The position numbers were made by a program, and so were the translations under genes. A DNA stretch of 64,000 bases from Linyphia triangularis (taxonomy: Eukaryota; Arthropoda; Arachnida; Araneae; Linyphiidae), in NCBI GenBank assembly GCA_963978545.1, contig OZ021732.1, positions 28,240,123 to 28,304,122 on the forward strand, read 5' to 3'. Shown here in pieces: positions 24,524-37,159 of this stretch (within the stretch, counting starts at the first letter, position 1; the number at the start of each line of letters is the position of its first letter). Under the pieces are notes generated by a model. The model was given only the letters and a program-made list of their open reading frames with translations. It made no database searches and was not told the origin of the DNA.

Positions 24524-25838
24524 TCTATATATTTAATAGGCAATACGTTTTTTGGGGTTAGTCCGTCCGCCTAAACTGCTCAACCAATTTCAATGATCAA
24601 GGTGTCATTTTAAAGGAAATAAGCTGTAGATTTGCCAAAACGTGCCAAAATAATTTATTAACACTTTATTAATTAGTTAAATTTCAATATTTTTCATCAT
24701 TAAGCTACTACAAAGCCTCAATGATTTTGAATATATGAATGGCAACATCCTTACGTTCGTGAACAACAAACCCGTTGCTAATTTTAAAGCTCTTTTTAAA
24801 ATTTTCGCTTCAAAGTTGATTTTTTTCTGTTTTTCTGAAGCATTTTTGTATTAGAGTAATTATTATTTTGAAGTATTTCTATCCAGAAAATGCCTCGCGT
24901 TGGACGTCGTTCTCTAAAGGGGCGACGTGAATATTTAGGAAGTGTGCATTAATTGTTTTGCATATATAAAAATGTAAAAATTATTTGTTTTGTCACAGAT
25001 GTATATTACTTGGAAATTTATGATTGCTGTACTGATTTAGACTCTGTCAGGCTTGCTTCAGAAACAGGATACATCTCTGGCTAATTAATGATCTCTTTAA
25101 AATTTTAATTGAATATAAATGTTTTTTGCTTAGTTTATTATTAGAGCTAATACCTAATGTTTTTAAAAGGTGTACCAGGATGGAATTGGGTCCTTATCTA
25201 TAAACATTTACATTTATTGTTCTAATTTGCAAACACTAACATTTTTTAAATGCCATTAAATTTAATTAGTTATATTTCAGGAATTAATGGACATTATAAT
25301 GTTATCCTAAAGGATTGTGTTCAAAATCTATAAAGAATATTAGAGCATGCGAATTATAACTTCCTTCTCTGTCGATAAACAAAAATCCACTCTATCCTTA
25401 ATACAACTACTCTTTAATTAAAATTTTACTATTCTGTTTATGTAAACTTGAATTTTCCGAGCTTAGTGAGGCGTTTGTATCCCAACCCAAGCGAGGCATT
25501 CAGGGGTTGGCGAGTGTAGCTCGCATTGTTTTTTATCAGAATAAATAAAAGATATTGGGACTTCAATGTAAGGGCATAGCTAATGAAGTTTTAAGTCAGA
25601 ATGTTGGCTGATAGTATATTTAACTTTCTATTATGAAACTTGCAATTTGGGTGTTTTCTCTATTAGGCCTTACATTAAATTTATAAAAATGTGGTTACAT
25701 TTTTTATGGCTGGCAAACCTGTTCGAGCGCAGCAAGATGTTTTAACCACAAATTCGAGCGGCAAAGCCGCTCAATCCGAGCGCAGCGAGGTGTTTGGGGG
25801 TTGGCGAGCGTTAGCGAGCAGGGGGCGAAGCCCCCTAG
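24524..25838 (+). mobile_element. Non-autonomous Helitron inserted in a minisatellite
   Basis: Probable 5' end TCTATATATTTAATAGGCAA at 24524, preceded by A. The 3' end has a hairpin GGGGGC-gaa-GCCCCC immediately before CTAG (25835-25838), followed by T. Inner sequence includes gtccgtccgcctaaactgct and repeated gcgagcgttagcgagc-type words. No Rep/helicase frame. Relics of the same 3' end occur at 12027-12170 and 55806-55925. Confidence 0.75.
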
Positions 25839-25839
25839 T

Positions 25840-26275
25840 GTATAATAAATAGGCAACATATATAATAAATATGTAACAAATAGGCAAATCTAAACATAAT
25901 CCTTTTCAACACAAGTCGTCATCATATGTTAGCCTACTTTAAAAGAGTGTCGAATGCTAAACCAATTAACTCTTAATCTCCCAGTCCAAGAATAAAACTT
26001 ATTGAAATAATTGATTTAAACACACTATATCAGGGCCTTACCCGAAATTGTGTGAAATCTTGTTTTATATCTTCCCCTTCTTTTTTTGTGCAACTTATTA
26101 CACGTATTTAATCAAATCTTCCACCACCGCAAACCGAAAAAAAATCATGACTCCGGGCTTGCACTATATATGATATTTATATAAATAATAGACAATACAT
26201 ATGATGAATATATAATAAATAGGCAATACATATAACGAATATATAATAAATAGGAAACATATATAATAAATAGGC
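25840..26275. repeat. AT-rich minisatellite, right blocks
   Basis: Units of ataataaataggcaacatat at 25840-25890, then unrelated sequence, then four to five more units at 26165-26275 (aataaataggcaatacatat). It continues the array interrupted by the Helitron. Confidence 0.65.
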
Positions 26276-27144
26276 GCATCGAAATATTCTCCTTTTCAAC
26301 AAAAAAAGTAATCGAATTATTATATTATATATTATTCGTAATCTTTTAATTTAAGAAAAGACAATTAAAGGAATACATATTTGATCCTCAATGTCATTTA
26401 AACATTTACATATAAAAAATAGCTTTAATTTCTCAGGATAATGAAACAAAAATCATATAAAGTAATTTTCCAGACAAATGAACTCAAAGGTTCTGTCCAA
26501 AAAGGGCCCAGGGGGCATTTTACAGGAAGAAAGTCTATTTAATTTTTTTTTTTTTTTTTTAATAATTTTTCTTGATAGTTAGATGATTTATCTTTATAGA
26601 CATATATTGTGTTCTTCCAAAATTATAGAGAAATGGTCTGTAAACGCCTACAGCAGGTATTATAATACTCCCTATCAAAGTCTAATATGGTTATTTAATA
26701 AAACTTTTTGAAATTGTTTTATTTGCAAAGAACCGAATTTATTTAAGGTCTTAATGCAACGATTACTTCGCAAAAAAGTTAGCTGGTAGACTACTATTTC
26801 TCAGTAAAGCCTCCTCAGACCCTGCAAAAAGCAGTGGTGGCTCATAGGGTACAGCCAGGCTGCATCTAAATTTATTTGTTTAAAAGTAAAATTATATATT
26901 ATACTAACTTTCTTAAATAAATATAAGAATTAAAAACGAAGATAGAATTTCTACGGTAAGTTAAAATAACTTTAATAAATAGCAAACCCTGTGGCGTCTA
27001 CGCACAATTCACTTTCTGCCAGAAAGCTTTTAATCTGAAACTTTCATTGAAATTTAAGTCCAATCACGTGAAAATCTTAATGAAAATCGCCTCCTTTGCC
27101 TAAACATTCGATAAAATACTGATTCTAGTAAACTAGTGCAACTA

Positions 27145-27177
<33 letters not shown>

Positions 27178-27180
27178 CTG
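26276..27180. other. Spacer with no recognised gene
   Basis: AT-rich, with T and A homopolymers (about 26548 and 27150-27174). No open frame or element ends were recognised. Confidence 0.5.
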
Positions 27181-27181
27181 T

Positions 27182-27380
27182 TTAAACACAATCCTCTATG
27201 ATGTCAACAGTTTTAAACACATAGGATTTCTAAGATGTGTTTGAATTGTTTTTATAAATCTGGACAGGATGGTGAAGCACACTGCGCCTAAACCACTGAA
27301 TACTCTGGCAAAGCAGAACATCAATCGACTTCCATATTTATCCAACGCTGCCCCAACAAGAAGATTGCCTGTGGCAGCAC
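27182..27380 (-). pseudogene. Copy C exon 3 of an MFSD6-like gene, damaged
   Basis: Clearly homologous to exon 3 of A and B (GAATGNLLVGAALDKYGSR and LMFCFARVFSG). Two defects are visible. The acceptor position that is AG in A and B reads TG here (27381-27382). A one-base deletion after the codons for FIKTIQ shifts the C-terminal tail, giving an early TAG at 27196. A downstream CACAG (AG at 27369-27370) is in phase and could act as a substitute acceptor with loss of four residues. The matching exon 2 is absent. Family known; the pseudogene status is inference. Confidence 0.8.
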
Positions 27381-27803
27381 CAATAACAAAAGCGAAACAG
27401 GATATGCTTTGCAAGAAAGTTTTACACCACAATCCGTCGCTGACAATAAAGATATACTGAACTAATATTATACTGAACTAATATTATACTGAACCGTTGA
27501 GTGAATGAAAGGAGTGTACGATTATTTTTTTTTTAATATGAATGAAGGTGATATTTTAGACTAACACATCCAGTGCTAGAAGTGTGGGTAGACGCTGGGT
27601 GACGCGTCCCCCCACTTTTCAAGAAAATACCCATGCGTCCCCTCACTTCTAAATTCACTGAAATCTATCCCCCCACTTTTAAAAATACTCAATCTGTCTA
27701 AAAACTACTAAAGAAAAATAACATTAACATTACATTAAATGTAGTGACATTGAGAAAAAATGATTTAAAGTTTTTCAAATGTGAAAAAAAAAAACTATTT
27801 ATG

Positions 27804-27829
27804 GTATATATATATATATATATATATAT
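27804..27829. repeat. (TA)n microsatellite
   Basis: About 12 uninterrupted TA units in an AT-rich region. Confidence 0.9.
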
Positions 27830-28792
27830 GCATAAAAATGTACCACTTTGTATTTAGACATAAGCATTTTTATCAGACGAAACGGGCGTTTCGCCGCCAA
27901 CTTTAAAAAAGGCAGAAACGACAGTAAGTATCTATTCTCTGCACAACTTCCAGCGAAAAAGCCGAAATTGACTATTTTCTAGCGCGCTTACGAAACTTCA
28001 CATAATTATACAAAAAATACCATAGATTCGTCTCGGTGATATCTTTCAAAGAAAAAAAAATTGAGTACCTAGGACAAAAGACAACGAAGAAAAAAAATAT
28101 TGAAAATTCCAAAACGAAATAAAAAAACGAGTTCTAGCCCGATTTTGATGTAAAAATTTAGACAAACGTACAGCCCTAACTAATCTATAGATCTTCAAAC
28201 GGATTGAATTATAGGATGCGGAATGTTTCAACTTAAAATCCTACGCTGGTTTGAACTTCATTAAATAATTCTTTCTATTTTTAATTAATTTAAAACCACT
28301 TTTTTTCATTTCCTAATTTGGCGACAGATAAAGGCGATCAGCTTGTAATTGAGGTTCAGATATATATGCCAAAAGTTGCCAAACAGGTTTGCTATCATTT
28401 GGAAGTTAGTTTTTCCGACCTGTTAGGCTTAAGTGAGTTTTAACGTTATGTTAAAGTATAGGAGAACGAATTGGACTATAATTAAATGGCTTATAACATC
28501 ATTAAAATTTAAATAATTTAATTTTTGAAGAGACAGAATTAAAGAGAAATATTTGTTCTTTAAGTTGCATGTGTTATTTGAACTGTATGACCAATTTAGA
28601 GAGAGTTAACTTTCAAAAACATTTTAATTTCGGGAAATCTCCATTGAAAAATGAAAACAATCACATTTTGTTGCAAGATACTATGGGCAAAGTATAAATG
28701 TGGAGGTTATACGAGCTGACATCACAGTCAACTCATTACAGAGGACTAAATGAACCAAGCATTGCGATTGGCTAATGGAATTTACAAAAATG
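27830..28792. other. Spacer with no recognised gene
   Basis: AT-rich, one short minus-strand frame at 28046-28231 with low-complexity F/S-rich translation; judged noncoding. Confidence 0.45.
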
Positions 28793-28806
28793 TCATTCTT
28801 TTTTAA

Positions 28807-28983
28807 GCCGACCAAACGGTATAGTGGTTAGAGTGCTAGCTTCTAGACCGCGAGGTTGCGGGTTCGAGTCCCGTGTTGGCATGGGTGTTTGTAAATGTAT
28901 GTTGGCTTGTCTAATGACGAAATGCTTCGGCGCATTATAGCCCTCGTGTTGCTGACGGCGCCAGATAATCTGAATACAACCAA
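28807..28983 (+). mobile_element. tRNA-derived SINE, family 1, well-preserved copy
   Basis: Flanked by a perfect 14 bp target duplication tcattcttttttaa (28793-28806, 28984-28997). The tRNA-like head has an A-box-like tatagtggttagagtg and a perfect B box ggttcgagtcc (28861-28871). The tail has ggcgccagataatctgaata and ends acaaccaa. About 177 bp. Internal Pol III promoter boxes look intact. Confidence 0.9.
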
Positions 28984-29249
28984 TCATTCTTTTTTAAAGA
29001 TGTGTTGATTTTTACTTTCCGTTGTAAAATGAAATTGTAGAATCATATATCATCAAAATTGTAATTTCATAGTGAATTTTAAAATTGTTGTTAAGAAAAT
29101 ATTTTAAATTTTGTCAAATATCAATGGGTTATTATGTGAACCAAAATAATGCTTGGTATAATAAAAATAATTTATACTGCAATATTTATTAGACTGTAAA
29201 AAACTTGTAATATTTATTTGTAACAATTTATTAGTATAAACTTTCAATG

Positions 29250-29410
29250 GGATGCACGATCTGGCCTTGTAAGTTAAAGGTGCCGGATTTGATTCCTGTG
29301 TTAGGTGTGGATGTTCGTTGTGATTCGGAATCCACGTTAAGCTGTGGGTCCCGGACTGATTAGTCGTTATTATGCACCAAAATAGGTCGTTGTGCGTACA
29401 AACTAACCAA
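29250..29410 (+). mobile_element. tRNA-derived SINE, family 2
   Basis: B-box-like ggatttgattcc at 29284-29295, then gattcggaatccacgttaag and aaataggtcgttgtgcgtac. The same order is seen at 38542-38719. Target duplications could not be fixed. Confidence 0.65.
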
Positions 29411-29544
29411 TCGAGCTGAAACTTGGCAGACAGGATCTTTGTCAATGGCAACGTATTTCTTTAAGTTTTGGGAGTTGAGTTGCCATACACAAGTTTCTAG
29501 TACTCGTTCGTGGTAGATTTTGATGGTTACTGCCGTCCGCATTC

Positions 29545-29975
29545 AACCAATTTGTCAATTTTCAAGTAGATTTTGGCATGCAAGATATCATTGAACTCAA
29601 CTTGAAGATTTATGAATATTCATGGTACCAGGTGTACCATAGGTGGTACTACTTCTGGTTTATCAATTTTGAAGATAAATATGGCATGTCGGGGTGGCAT
29701 AAATATGGGTGTCGTTAGGCTTGTCTTGAAAAATTATGAATGTTTAAGGTACCAGGTATAGCATAGGTATACCACTTTCAGTTTATCAATTTCCAAGATA
29801 AATATGGCATGTTGGACTTTTGTTTTGATGAATTATGAATGTTTAAAGTACCAGGTATGCTATTGGTACCACTTTCGGTTTATCAATTTTAAAGATAATT
29901 AATGCATGTAAGGTATCGTCGAACTCAGTTTGAAGAATTATGAATATCCCTGGTACCAGGTTTACCATAGGGGAA
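29545..29975. repeat. Tandem repeat of ~125 bp, about 3.5 units
   Basis: Each unit holds ggtaccaggt..taccatagg, then actttcggtttatcaatttt, gataaatatggcatg and gaattatgaatgtttaa. Units differ by substitutions and small indels. Adjoins the large inverted repeat that starts at 30050. No coding potential. Confidence 0.75.
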
Positions 29976-30049
29976 AAATAGAAAAACGATGAAACGGACA
30001 AATTCAAAAAAGAGAAGTCGTCAGTGTTTAAAAAAAATTTATGATATCC

Positions 30050-30840
30050 CCCAAAAAAAACACTTTTGAAAAGTAGAAGAACCACCAACCTCAAAAACAC
30101 AAAAAACTTTCTTACAATAAAAAAATCATAAACATGATGAAAATTTTCAGCCACAAACACAGTGATATAAAAAAATGGCCAACCTCTGATTAGAACTCTC
30201 GGTTGTGACTCGCTTACGAATGTATGCTTACTTAATTTATTTTTAACATTTAAGTTCCGCTCCCATAAAAATTTACGCTGCTTGAGGTTGGCGCCCGTCT
30301 TAATTACTAACCTTTAAAACCCCCCACACATAAAAACTTTCCAAAATGTATGTATCAACCAAACAAAAGCTTACCAGAAACACTTTAGTTTGCTACTTAA
30401 AAAATTCTTAATAACGATTCAAATGCAAGCTTTTGAGCACAGTTTCTCTATACTATTTTGAAAATTACACGAGCATGAATATTTACACCACTTTGTATTT
30501 CCTACCCATCCAAATGAAATCATAAACTCAAATATTCCTGCAAACATCCATAAATTAGTTTAAACGCAAGCATTGTTAATATTCCTATGACGGGCGCCAA
30601 CCTCAAGCAGCGTAAATTTTTATGGGAGCGGAACTTAAATGTTAAAAATAAATTAAGTAAGCATACATTCGTAAGCGAGTCACAACCGAGAGTTCTAATC
30701 AGAGGTTGGCCATTTTTTTATATCACTGTGTTTGTGGCTGAAAATTTTCATCATGTTTATGATTTTTTTATTGTAAGAAAGTTTTTTGTGTTTTTGAGGT
30801 TGGTGGTTCTTCTACTTTTCAAAAGTTTTTTTTTTGGGTT
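30050..30840. mobile_element. Foldback element with near-identical 250 bp inverted arms
   Basis: Arms 30050-30299 and 30589-30840 are almost perfect reverse complements, from gacgggcgccaacctcaagc on the inner edge to the cccaaaaaaaa / tttttttttggg outer edge. The spacer is about 290 bp and AT-rich. The same peptide therefore seems to be encoded on both strands, which is an arm artefact. No target duplication is clear. The high identity suggests recent origin or arm-to-arm conversion. Confidence 0.8.
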
Positions 30841-32814
30841 AACAAATACTGTTACTCTTGGTCATTTTTTAACTTTGGATGAACCTTCTTTAAAGTTCAA
30901 TTTCTATTCTTGTTTCATAAAAAGACAAGCCATTAACAACAAAATTTACTGTTCTCAATTAGTTTTCTTTCATGAAAGTATGCACATTTAGAAACAATAT
31001 TTAAATCTAAATAAGCAGTTACGTATGTAATGTTGAATTATTAACTCACTTTATCTTTTACTTCCAAGTAAAAAAAGCTAAGTCGCAGATTATTCATTAA
31101 AATAACAACAAATATTGGAAATTATAAAATTTATCGTTGTGTGTGTGGTGGTGGGGGGGGGGGGGAGAGCTCTTGTCACCAACTTTTGGGCATTCCCCTA
31201 CTTTTTTTGTCCCCACTTTTACCACTGCTAACATCTTAAATTTACCCTGAGTATTTAAAATACTGAATGATAGATGTTTTGACTGATGAAAGAAGTATGT
31301 TACATAAAAAAAGTATGAAACATAAAAACGTAAGAGTTAATATATCAAAATTTTATTTTTGAATTTTGACACATGTCTTTCATAAACATATATCCTCAAT
31401 TGTCAATATTTTGAAATCTCTTGAGAAATTAACCTTTTTGACGACCTGCTATCACAACATGGTGTGTTATTTTCCTTTTGTTACTTATGGTAACTAACTT
31501 AATGATTTCATGGAATGTGAGTTATGTATATTTGAGATGACGGTAAACAAAAACCATACTTAACCAGTGACCGCACAACGACTTTTTTTTTTTTTTCCCT
31601 CATCCAACTACCCGTTACTTACTTCTGAGATATTTTCAGTCAAACCCGCCACTAAACCCCTCAAAATAATTGCTTTCATAAAGCTATACTTATACAACAT
31701 ATACAGAACCAAATTCATTTTGACTTTTCCTGTTAAGTTCTTTGGCCCGGAGATGATAAGTCATACATGAGTTTATGCAAGATGTTTTCACCTCCCAATA
31801 AGGAGAATGTGTAGTTTCATAATGAAAAAGATATTCATTAAAGATAAACATTTATTAAAGTAATTTCATTAAAGAAAAGATAAAGATGAGAGAATTTGTG
31901 ATTCATTATGAAAAAGACAATTTAATGAAACCATTTCTTAGAAAATTTACTGCAAAAGCCTTATTTATAGTAACTGATAAGGTAGTATGAAATAGTAATA
32001 GAAAAAAATATGAAAATTGTTCAAGGAAAATTGGAACCTTCGAAATTTCATTTGCTTAACATGTTTGACCTTCAATATGCATTCAGTCAAGCGAATTGTA
32101 TGTGTACCATTGTTTCATTCATTGACGGAAGCCGCGTTCCAGCCCATTTTGTGGAATCGAATATAAAGCCTAAACCGCTGCATTCTTCAACGGCAAAATG
32201 TTATGCGTGCTGAGATAATATTTATAATTTAATTTTGATACTTATGCTTCTCACATTTGGAAATAACGCAACGTTACTGTTTTAGTGACAACAGATATTT
32301 TTCTGTTCAAAATAAGGCATTGTTTAGTTCCTCAATTTAGTTACATTAAAATAACTGATTATAATGTTTGTGTGCTTTAAGGTATAATCTATTCTTTGGA
32401 AGTATCGTCGTTGTGGCAGAGTTTTGTGGATCGGTAGTTTGAAAAGATCGAAAAAGAAGAAACGTAGGACGATCATTGGTTTGTAACTATAAATCAAAGT
32501 AGTTTATAAAATATCTTGAAATAGGATTTATGGTCAAGTTTTTAAATGCAATGTTATTCTAATATATCTCTTTTATATTTTCTACACTTTTTTTAAGCGG
32601 ATTCTCTTGCAAATTTCATGCATCTTTCAACTGCTAGGATATGTCAAGTAAAGTTTGAAAGTTCGATTTTATTTTGTTTTTACTTCGCAGAAATGATGAA
32701 ATATTCCCATTTCATCATTGAAGGGAGCAATATTTTACATTGTAGTCCATGAATCCACAGTTTATTAGGGGAAGCTTAAAAGTTATAGTCATAATTAAAG
32801 CAATTTTGCTTATC
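30841..32814. other. Spacer with no recognised gene
   Basis: AT-rich sequence with a GT/G run at 31138-31166 and a T run at 31583. Short open frames have no recognisable domain. Confidence 0.5.
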
Positions 32815-33415
32815 GATAATTCTTATATTATCCTTTCTTGTAAGTGAAACTGAGCAGAGATAAAAAAAATAATAAAAATATATATATATATATAAAAAAA
32901 AAAAAAAAAAAAAAAAAACGATCGTTGATGAGGTATGCTCAAGGAAAGAGAACTCTACTGTGTTAAAGGCATTCGTTTTTTCAATTTTTACGCCATTAAA
33001 GCATTTTTACGGGAATTTCGGTGGTGGGGATGTTTAGAACACTTTAAGAGGCATTACCACAGCGATTTCGAACAAAATCGTTAAAGCCGTTTTTTAGCAA
33101 TTACTGAAAAACATGATTTTTTTCAATGGCAGCTACCTTACGTGCATGCGCGATTTTGTCGAAAACCTCAACGGGAGGTGCCATGGCTACCACCAACTCG
33201 CACGCCAAATTTGAATATCGTAGGTCAATTTGTTCGGGAGTTATGCTGACCACATACACATAACCAGACAGATATTTTTTCTAGATCACGTTCTTTGAAA
33301 TCAGGATGTTCCAAAACGTGGAGAAATGCAAAAAAAATCACATAAATTTTTTTTTTTTGACCGAATGCTATACTTTCATTACCCTATGTATAGATATGGG
33401 TAATTGAAAGTAAAA
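32815..33415 (-). repeat. Near full-length copy of unclassified repeat R1
   Basis: Runs from cttatattatcctttcttgt to ccctatgtatagatatgggt. It contains gatcgttgatgaggtatgct, ttagcaattactgaaaaaca, gcatgcgcgatttt, gtaggtcaatttgttcggga and gaccgaatgctatactttca. The reverse complement matches 62060-62295 plus 63648-63955. A poly-A/TA tract interrupts it near 32880-32918. No frame or target duplication seen. Confidence 0.7.
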
Positions 33416-33869
33416 AGACCTGTCGCAGATCCAATTTTAAATTATTTGATGCCCAAACCTTTTGAGGCTTCAACGAAATGGATAAACGATTACAGAAAAC
33501 GATAAATTGAAACGATCCACTATAAGTCGAATAGCGATGCTGACGCAAAACATGGAAATCGTTGCTAATGTAATGATCTAACGTCCCGCGTCTTCAGGCG
33601 TTTCGTGCTAGTAATTTAGAGTATAAAGGAATTTTTTTTTATTTCTTTTTTTTTGTCGATTTGGAAAACTGTAATTTATTTATTCAAGGTATTACATTTG
33701 TAATTTGTGTTTAGATATTCTTCTAAATACAAAAATACAAATTTTCAGATTTTCCCAAATAACTCATTTTGTATTAGAATGGGTGGAAATTGCATCATTA
33801 CGCAGGTGACATAATTAAATAAATAATAAAAAATTAACTCCCGATTCAAAGGTAACATACGAGTCTTAA

Positions 33870-34937
33870 GGGGGTATTCTAGTCTATGGGGCTGAATTTC
33901 GAGCGTTTTTTGGCAATTAATATAAAAGAAGCAGTTCATATTTTTACTATAAAATTTTTTATCATTTGTTTATTGTTATTTCAAGAATACAAAAAAATAC
34001 ATTTAAAAAAAAAAAAAAAAAAAATTTCAAAAAGATAAAAGTCCTTGAAGTAGAGAAAAAAAAAAAGGCCGTGTCCTCGTGAAAAGGATTTCTCCCTTTG
34101 TATCCATCTGAAAAAAAAAACAATGCCAAATTATTAATCAGTACAAATGTTATTGTCGCACAAACCAACAAAACTTGGAAAAAAAAAAATTTCACAAAAT
34201 GGCGGCTGTTTAAAAATAGAAGTCGATTTTTTTAGTTATTTTTCAACTTCCTCCAATTTTTTAAAAATATTACAAATTTGAAATTTTCAATTTTTATTGG
34301 TTAGTGCGAAAGCGAGATAATTGAAGAATATTCATGCTAAATTTCAAATAAATCGGCTGATTAGAACCTAAGATATCTGCATCACCGTATCGAAAAAAGT
34401 AGTTTCGAGAAAAACGCGTTTAAAGTTTAACGTTCAGTTTCAGGCAGCGTAACTGATAAAATAGTACGTATAACTTACATTCTCTTAATCAGCCATCCCA
34501 GCTTCATACATTGGGCCTTCCTCTACTTCATATTGACTGTTTTCAGCATTTCTCTCTGTATAACGAGCAGTTCTTTCCTCTTTTGAAGCATCTGAAGCTC
34601 GAACCTTAGACCGTTCAATCCTTACTCAAAAACAAATTGAGTATAGATACTTGTATAATACGTCACAATGACCTTCAGACTATTGATATAGTAAACTAAA
34701 AGCATACGACAAGAAAGAAAGAAAGCTATTCATACTCAGGTAGCCCAGACCGCCCGTAGTCTATTGTTGCAGTCGTCCGCTCAACCCGGTCTAGTTGCCA
34801 CGACACTAAAACGGCTGTAACTTTGAAAATAATTTGAATTTTGAAAAATCCTTTCAGAGAGATATTTTTGAATATCTAAACTATCGAATTATGAAAAAAA
34901 ATTCATTTTTTTCAAAATTCTAGACTAGAATACCCCC
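33870..34937. mobile_element. TTAA-flanked non-autonomous DNA element
   Basis: Terminal inverted repeat GGGGGTATTCTAGTCTA (left) and its complement (right), bounded by TTAA at 33866-33869 and 34938-34941. About 1.07 kb, AT-rich, no transposase frame. TTAA duplication points to a piggyBac-type transposase acting in trans. Confidence 0.8.
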
Positions 34938-34941
34938 TTAA

Positions 34942-35408
34942 TTTCCCATAACGTATGTGCCTAGGGCTCCCGAATTTCGGGGACCCCCAAATTACCTGAA
35001 AAATTCTTAATTATTATGTAACCATCAATATTCTTTTCAGCGTACTTAATCAATGATCTAAAATTATTTTAATAACTTCATGTATTTTAATAAGTAATAT
35101 TTTAATAATAAATTATCTTTTAATAATAATATTTTAATAAATTTAATATAGTTATTAAAATAATAGTATGATTAATTTAATTAAAATGGTAATAGACGGT
35201 AATCGAAATTAAAATTTAAAAAAGACATTTGTCGATGGGGAGTCCCATCTGCTAAGTTGCAACAATGGTAGTCGATTTTCTAAATCGGCCCCTTATCGCA
35301 ATTAACTAAACGTACGAAATTACTCACATTCTAAGATCTGCCGCCTGATACAACGATTACCTCAGTTTGTCACTAACTCATAAATTAGTAGGCAGAAACC
35401 ATCGATAT
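34942..35408. other. Short spacer with no recognised gene
   Basis: AT-rich, with repeats of the word ttttaataa at about 35080-35170. No gene seen. Confidence 0.45.
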
Positions 35409-35410
35409 AC

Positions 35411-37069
35411 AGTGGGTAAAAGAAGTATTCGTACGGAGGCCAAAGTTACAAATAAATTAGCATTATTTCTAATCTTTTGCTTCATATCTTCAGTAACTAC
35501 TGAAATATGTTTTATCTGATTCTTTAAAATAAGTTTATAATAAATGTATGTTTTAACAAAAAGCAGAAAGTATTTAAATTGAAATATTTTGGAGATGTTG
35601 CTAAGTGCCATGCAAAAAAAGTTTCCATACGCAGTATGAAAATAATTTCTGACGTCTTCCTCCAACAGACTTGCAGTAAATTTTCAAAACCTGAAGTGTA
35701 CGGAAGTGTCATGAAGACATGATAGCAGCAGTTGTTTAGTTTTCAGCTTGTAACCGATAGTTTTAAAATGGAGCTTCTAAATCTATTCGTGAGTTGATAA
35801 TTCAGTTATGAAATGATGGATTATCTATGAAAAAAATTGATGAAATCTTTAATATATTGAAGTCTATAGTACAATATATTATTGAAAGACCCCTTGAGCT
35901 TCAAACTTTTGAGAATAGAGATCGATCCAGAAGGTCTTCAAAGCTAAAACGCTTTCATAAAAGAAATATTCTATTGCAATGTTCAAGATGATCCGCGAAT
36001 AAGTGCACCTCAAGTCGCACGTCTTAAAAATTGATAAAAACATTGAAGTGACATCTCAAGCGGTGAGAAATGTTATTAAAAATGCTGATCTGAATGGACT
36101 CGCAGCCCGTAAGAAGCCTTATATAAGTATCTGTAACAGAAAAAAGCGCAACGATTCTACAAAGTCTTTTTTAGTGATGAATCAAAATTAAATATCCAAG
36201 GGTCAGATAATCGAGTTATGATCAGGAGAAAACGAAATCAACAAATGTTAACTTATAATTTATGTGGAACTGTCAAACACGGTGGAGGAGGCGTTATGGT
36301 GTGAGGGTGTATGAGAGCTGCTGGTGTAGGCAATTTAAGTTATGTAGAAGGAAATAAGCCTAGGTACTTGTATCTTGAAATTCCAACTCAAAATGACTTA
36401 ACCAGTGCACATAAATTGTCACTTGTGAATTGTCTTCAATGTTTTTATCAATTCTCAAGCCCTGTGCGACATCAGGTGCATTTACTCGTGGATTATATTG
36501 AACCTTACAATAGTATATTTCTTTTATGCAAGCGTTTTAGCTTTGAAGATCTTCCAAATCAAACTCTATCCTCAAAAGTTTGAAGCTAACGGTGTCTTTC
36601 AATAATATATTGTACTATATACTTCAATATCTTAAAGATTTTACCAATTTTTTTCATAGATAATCCAACATTTCATAACTGAATCACCAATTCAAGAATA
36701 GGTTTAGGAACTCCATTTTAAGACAATCAGCTACAAGTTAAAATTAAAAATTGCTGCTTTCATGTCTTCGTGATACTTGCGTACACTTCAGTTTTAAAAA
36801 TTTACTGCAAGTCTATTGCGGAAGACGTCAGAATTAATTTTCATAGGACATACTGAAACTTTTTTTGCATGACACTTAGCAATATCTCCTAAATATTTCA
36901 ATTTAAATACTTGCTGCGTTTTGTAAAAACAGACATTTATTATAAACTTATTTTAAAGAACCAAATTAAACATATTTCAGTAGTTACTGAAGATATGAAG
37001 TAAAAGAGTAGAAATTATGCTAATTTATTTGTAACTTTGGCTTTTGTACGGAACTTTTTTTACCCACTG
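35411..37069 (+). mobile_element. Tc1-like transposon with ~545 bp inverted arms
   Basis: Ends CAGTGGGTAAAA / TTTTACCCACTG flanked by TA (35409-35410, 37070-37071), length 1659 bp. Arms 35411-35960 and about 36525-37069 are inverted copies with moderate divergence. The arms are unusually long because they include the start of the transposase region, so the 5' part of the gene is present in inverse orientation at the right end, where the 3' half of the gene should be. Confidence 0.85.
35767..36360 (+). pseudogene. Degenerate Tc1-type transposase
   Basis: In broken frames: an N-terminal helix-turn-helix-like stretch (SKSIRELIIQL then MKKIDEIFNI), then DDPRISAPQVARL, EVTSQAVRNVIKNADLNGLA and FYKVFFSDESKLNIQG, which holds the first catalytic aspartate (SDES). 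Then HGGGGVMV is followed by TGA in place of the tryptophan expected in this family. The C-terminal half with the remaining acidic residues is missing. Inactive. Confidence 0.8.
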
Positions 37070-37159
37070 TAGATAAACTGGATCGACTGCTTAACGCTGG
37101 GAAAATGAAGCCGTTGCCAGATGCAATTGGTGGGATAAAAAATACGGATTGCCGGGGAT

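Noticed and set aside
24421..26275. CRISPR-like array of spaced repeats
   Set aside because: Eukaryotic AT minisatellite with irregular units and no unique spacers of constant length.
28807..28880. Possible tRNA gene (tRNA-like A and B boxes)
   Set aside because: It continues into a SINE tail shared with 3379-3556 and is flanked by target duplications, so it is the head of a SINE. A tRNA cloverleaf was not completed.
29843..30991. Open frames on both strands with the same peptide (VAENFHHVYDFFIVRKFF)
   Set aside because: They are the two arms of one inverted repeat and are low in complexity; no domain or conservation supports coding.
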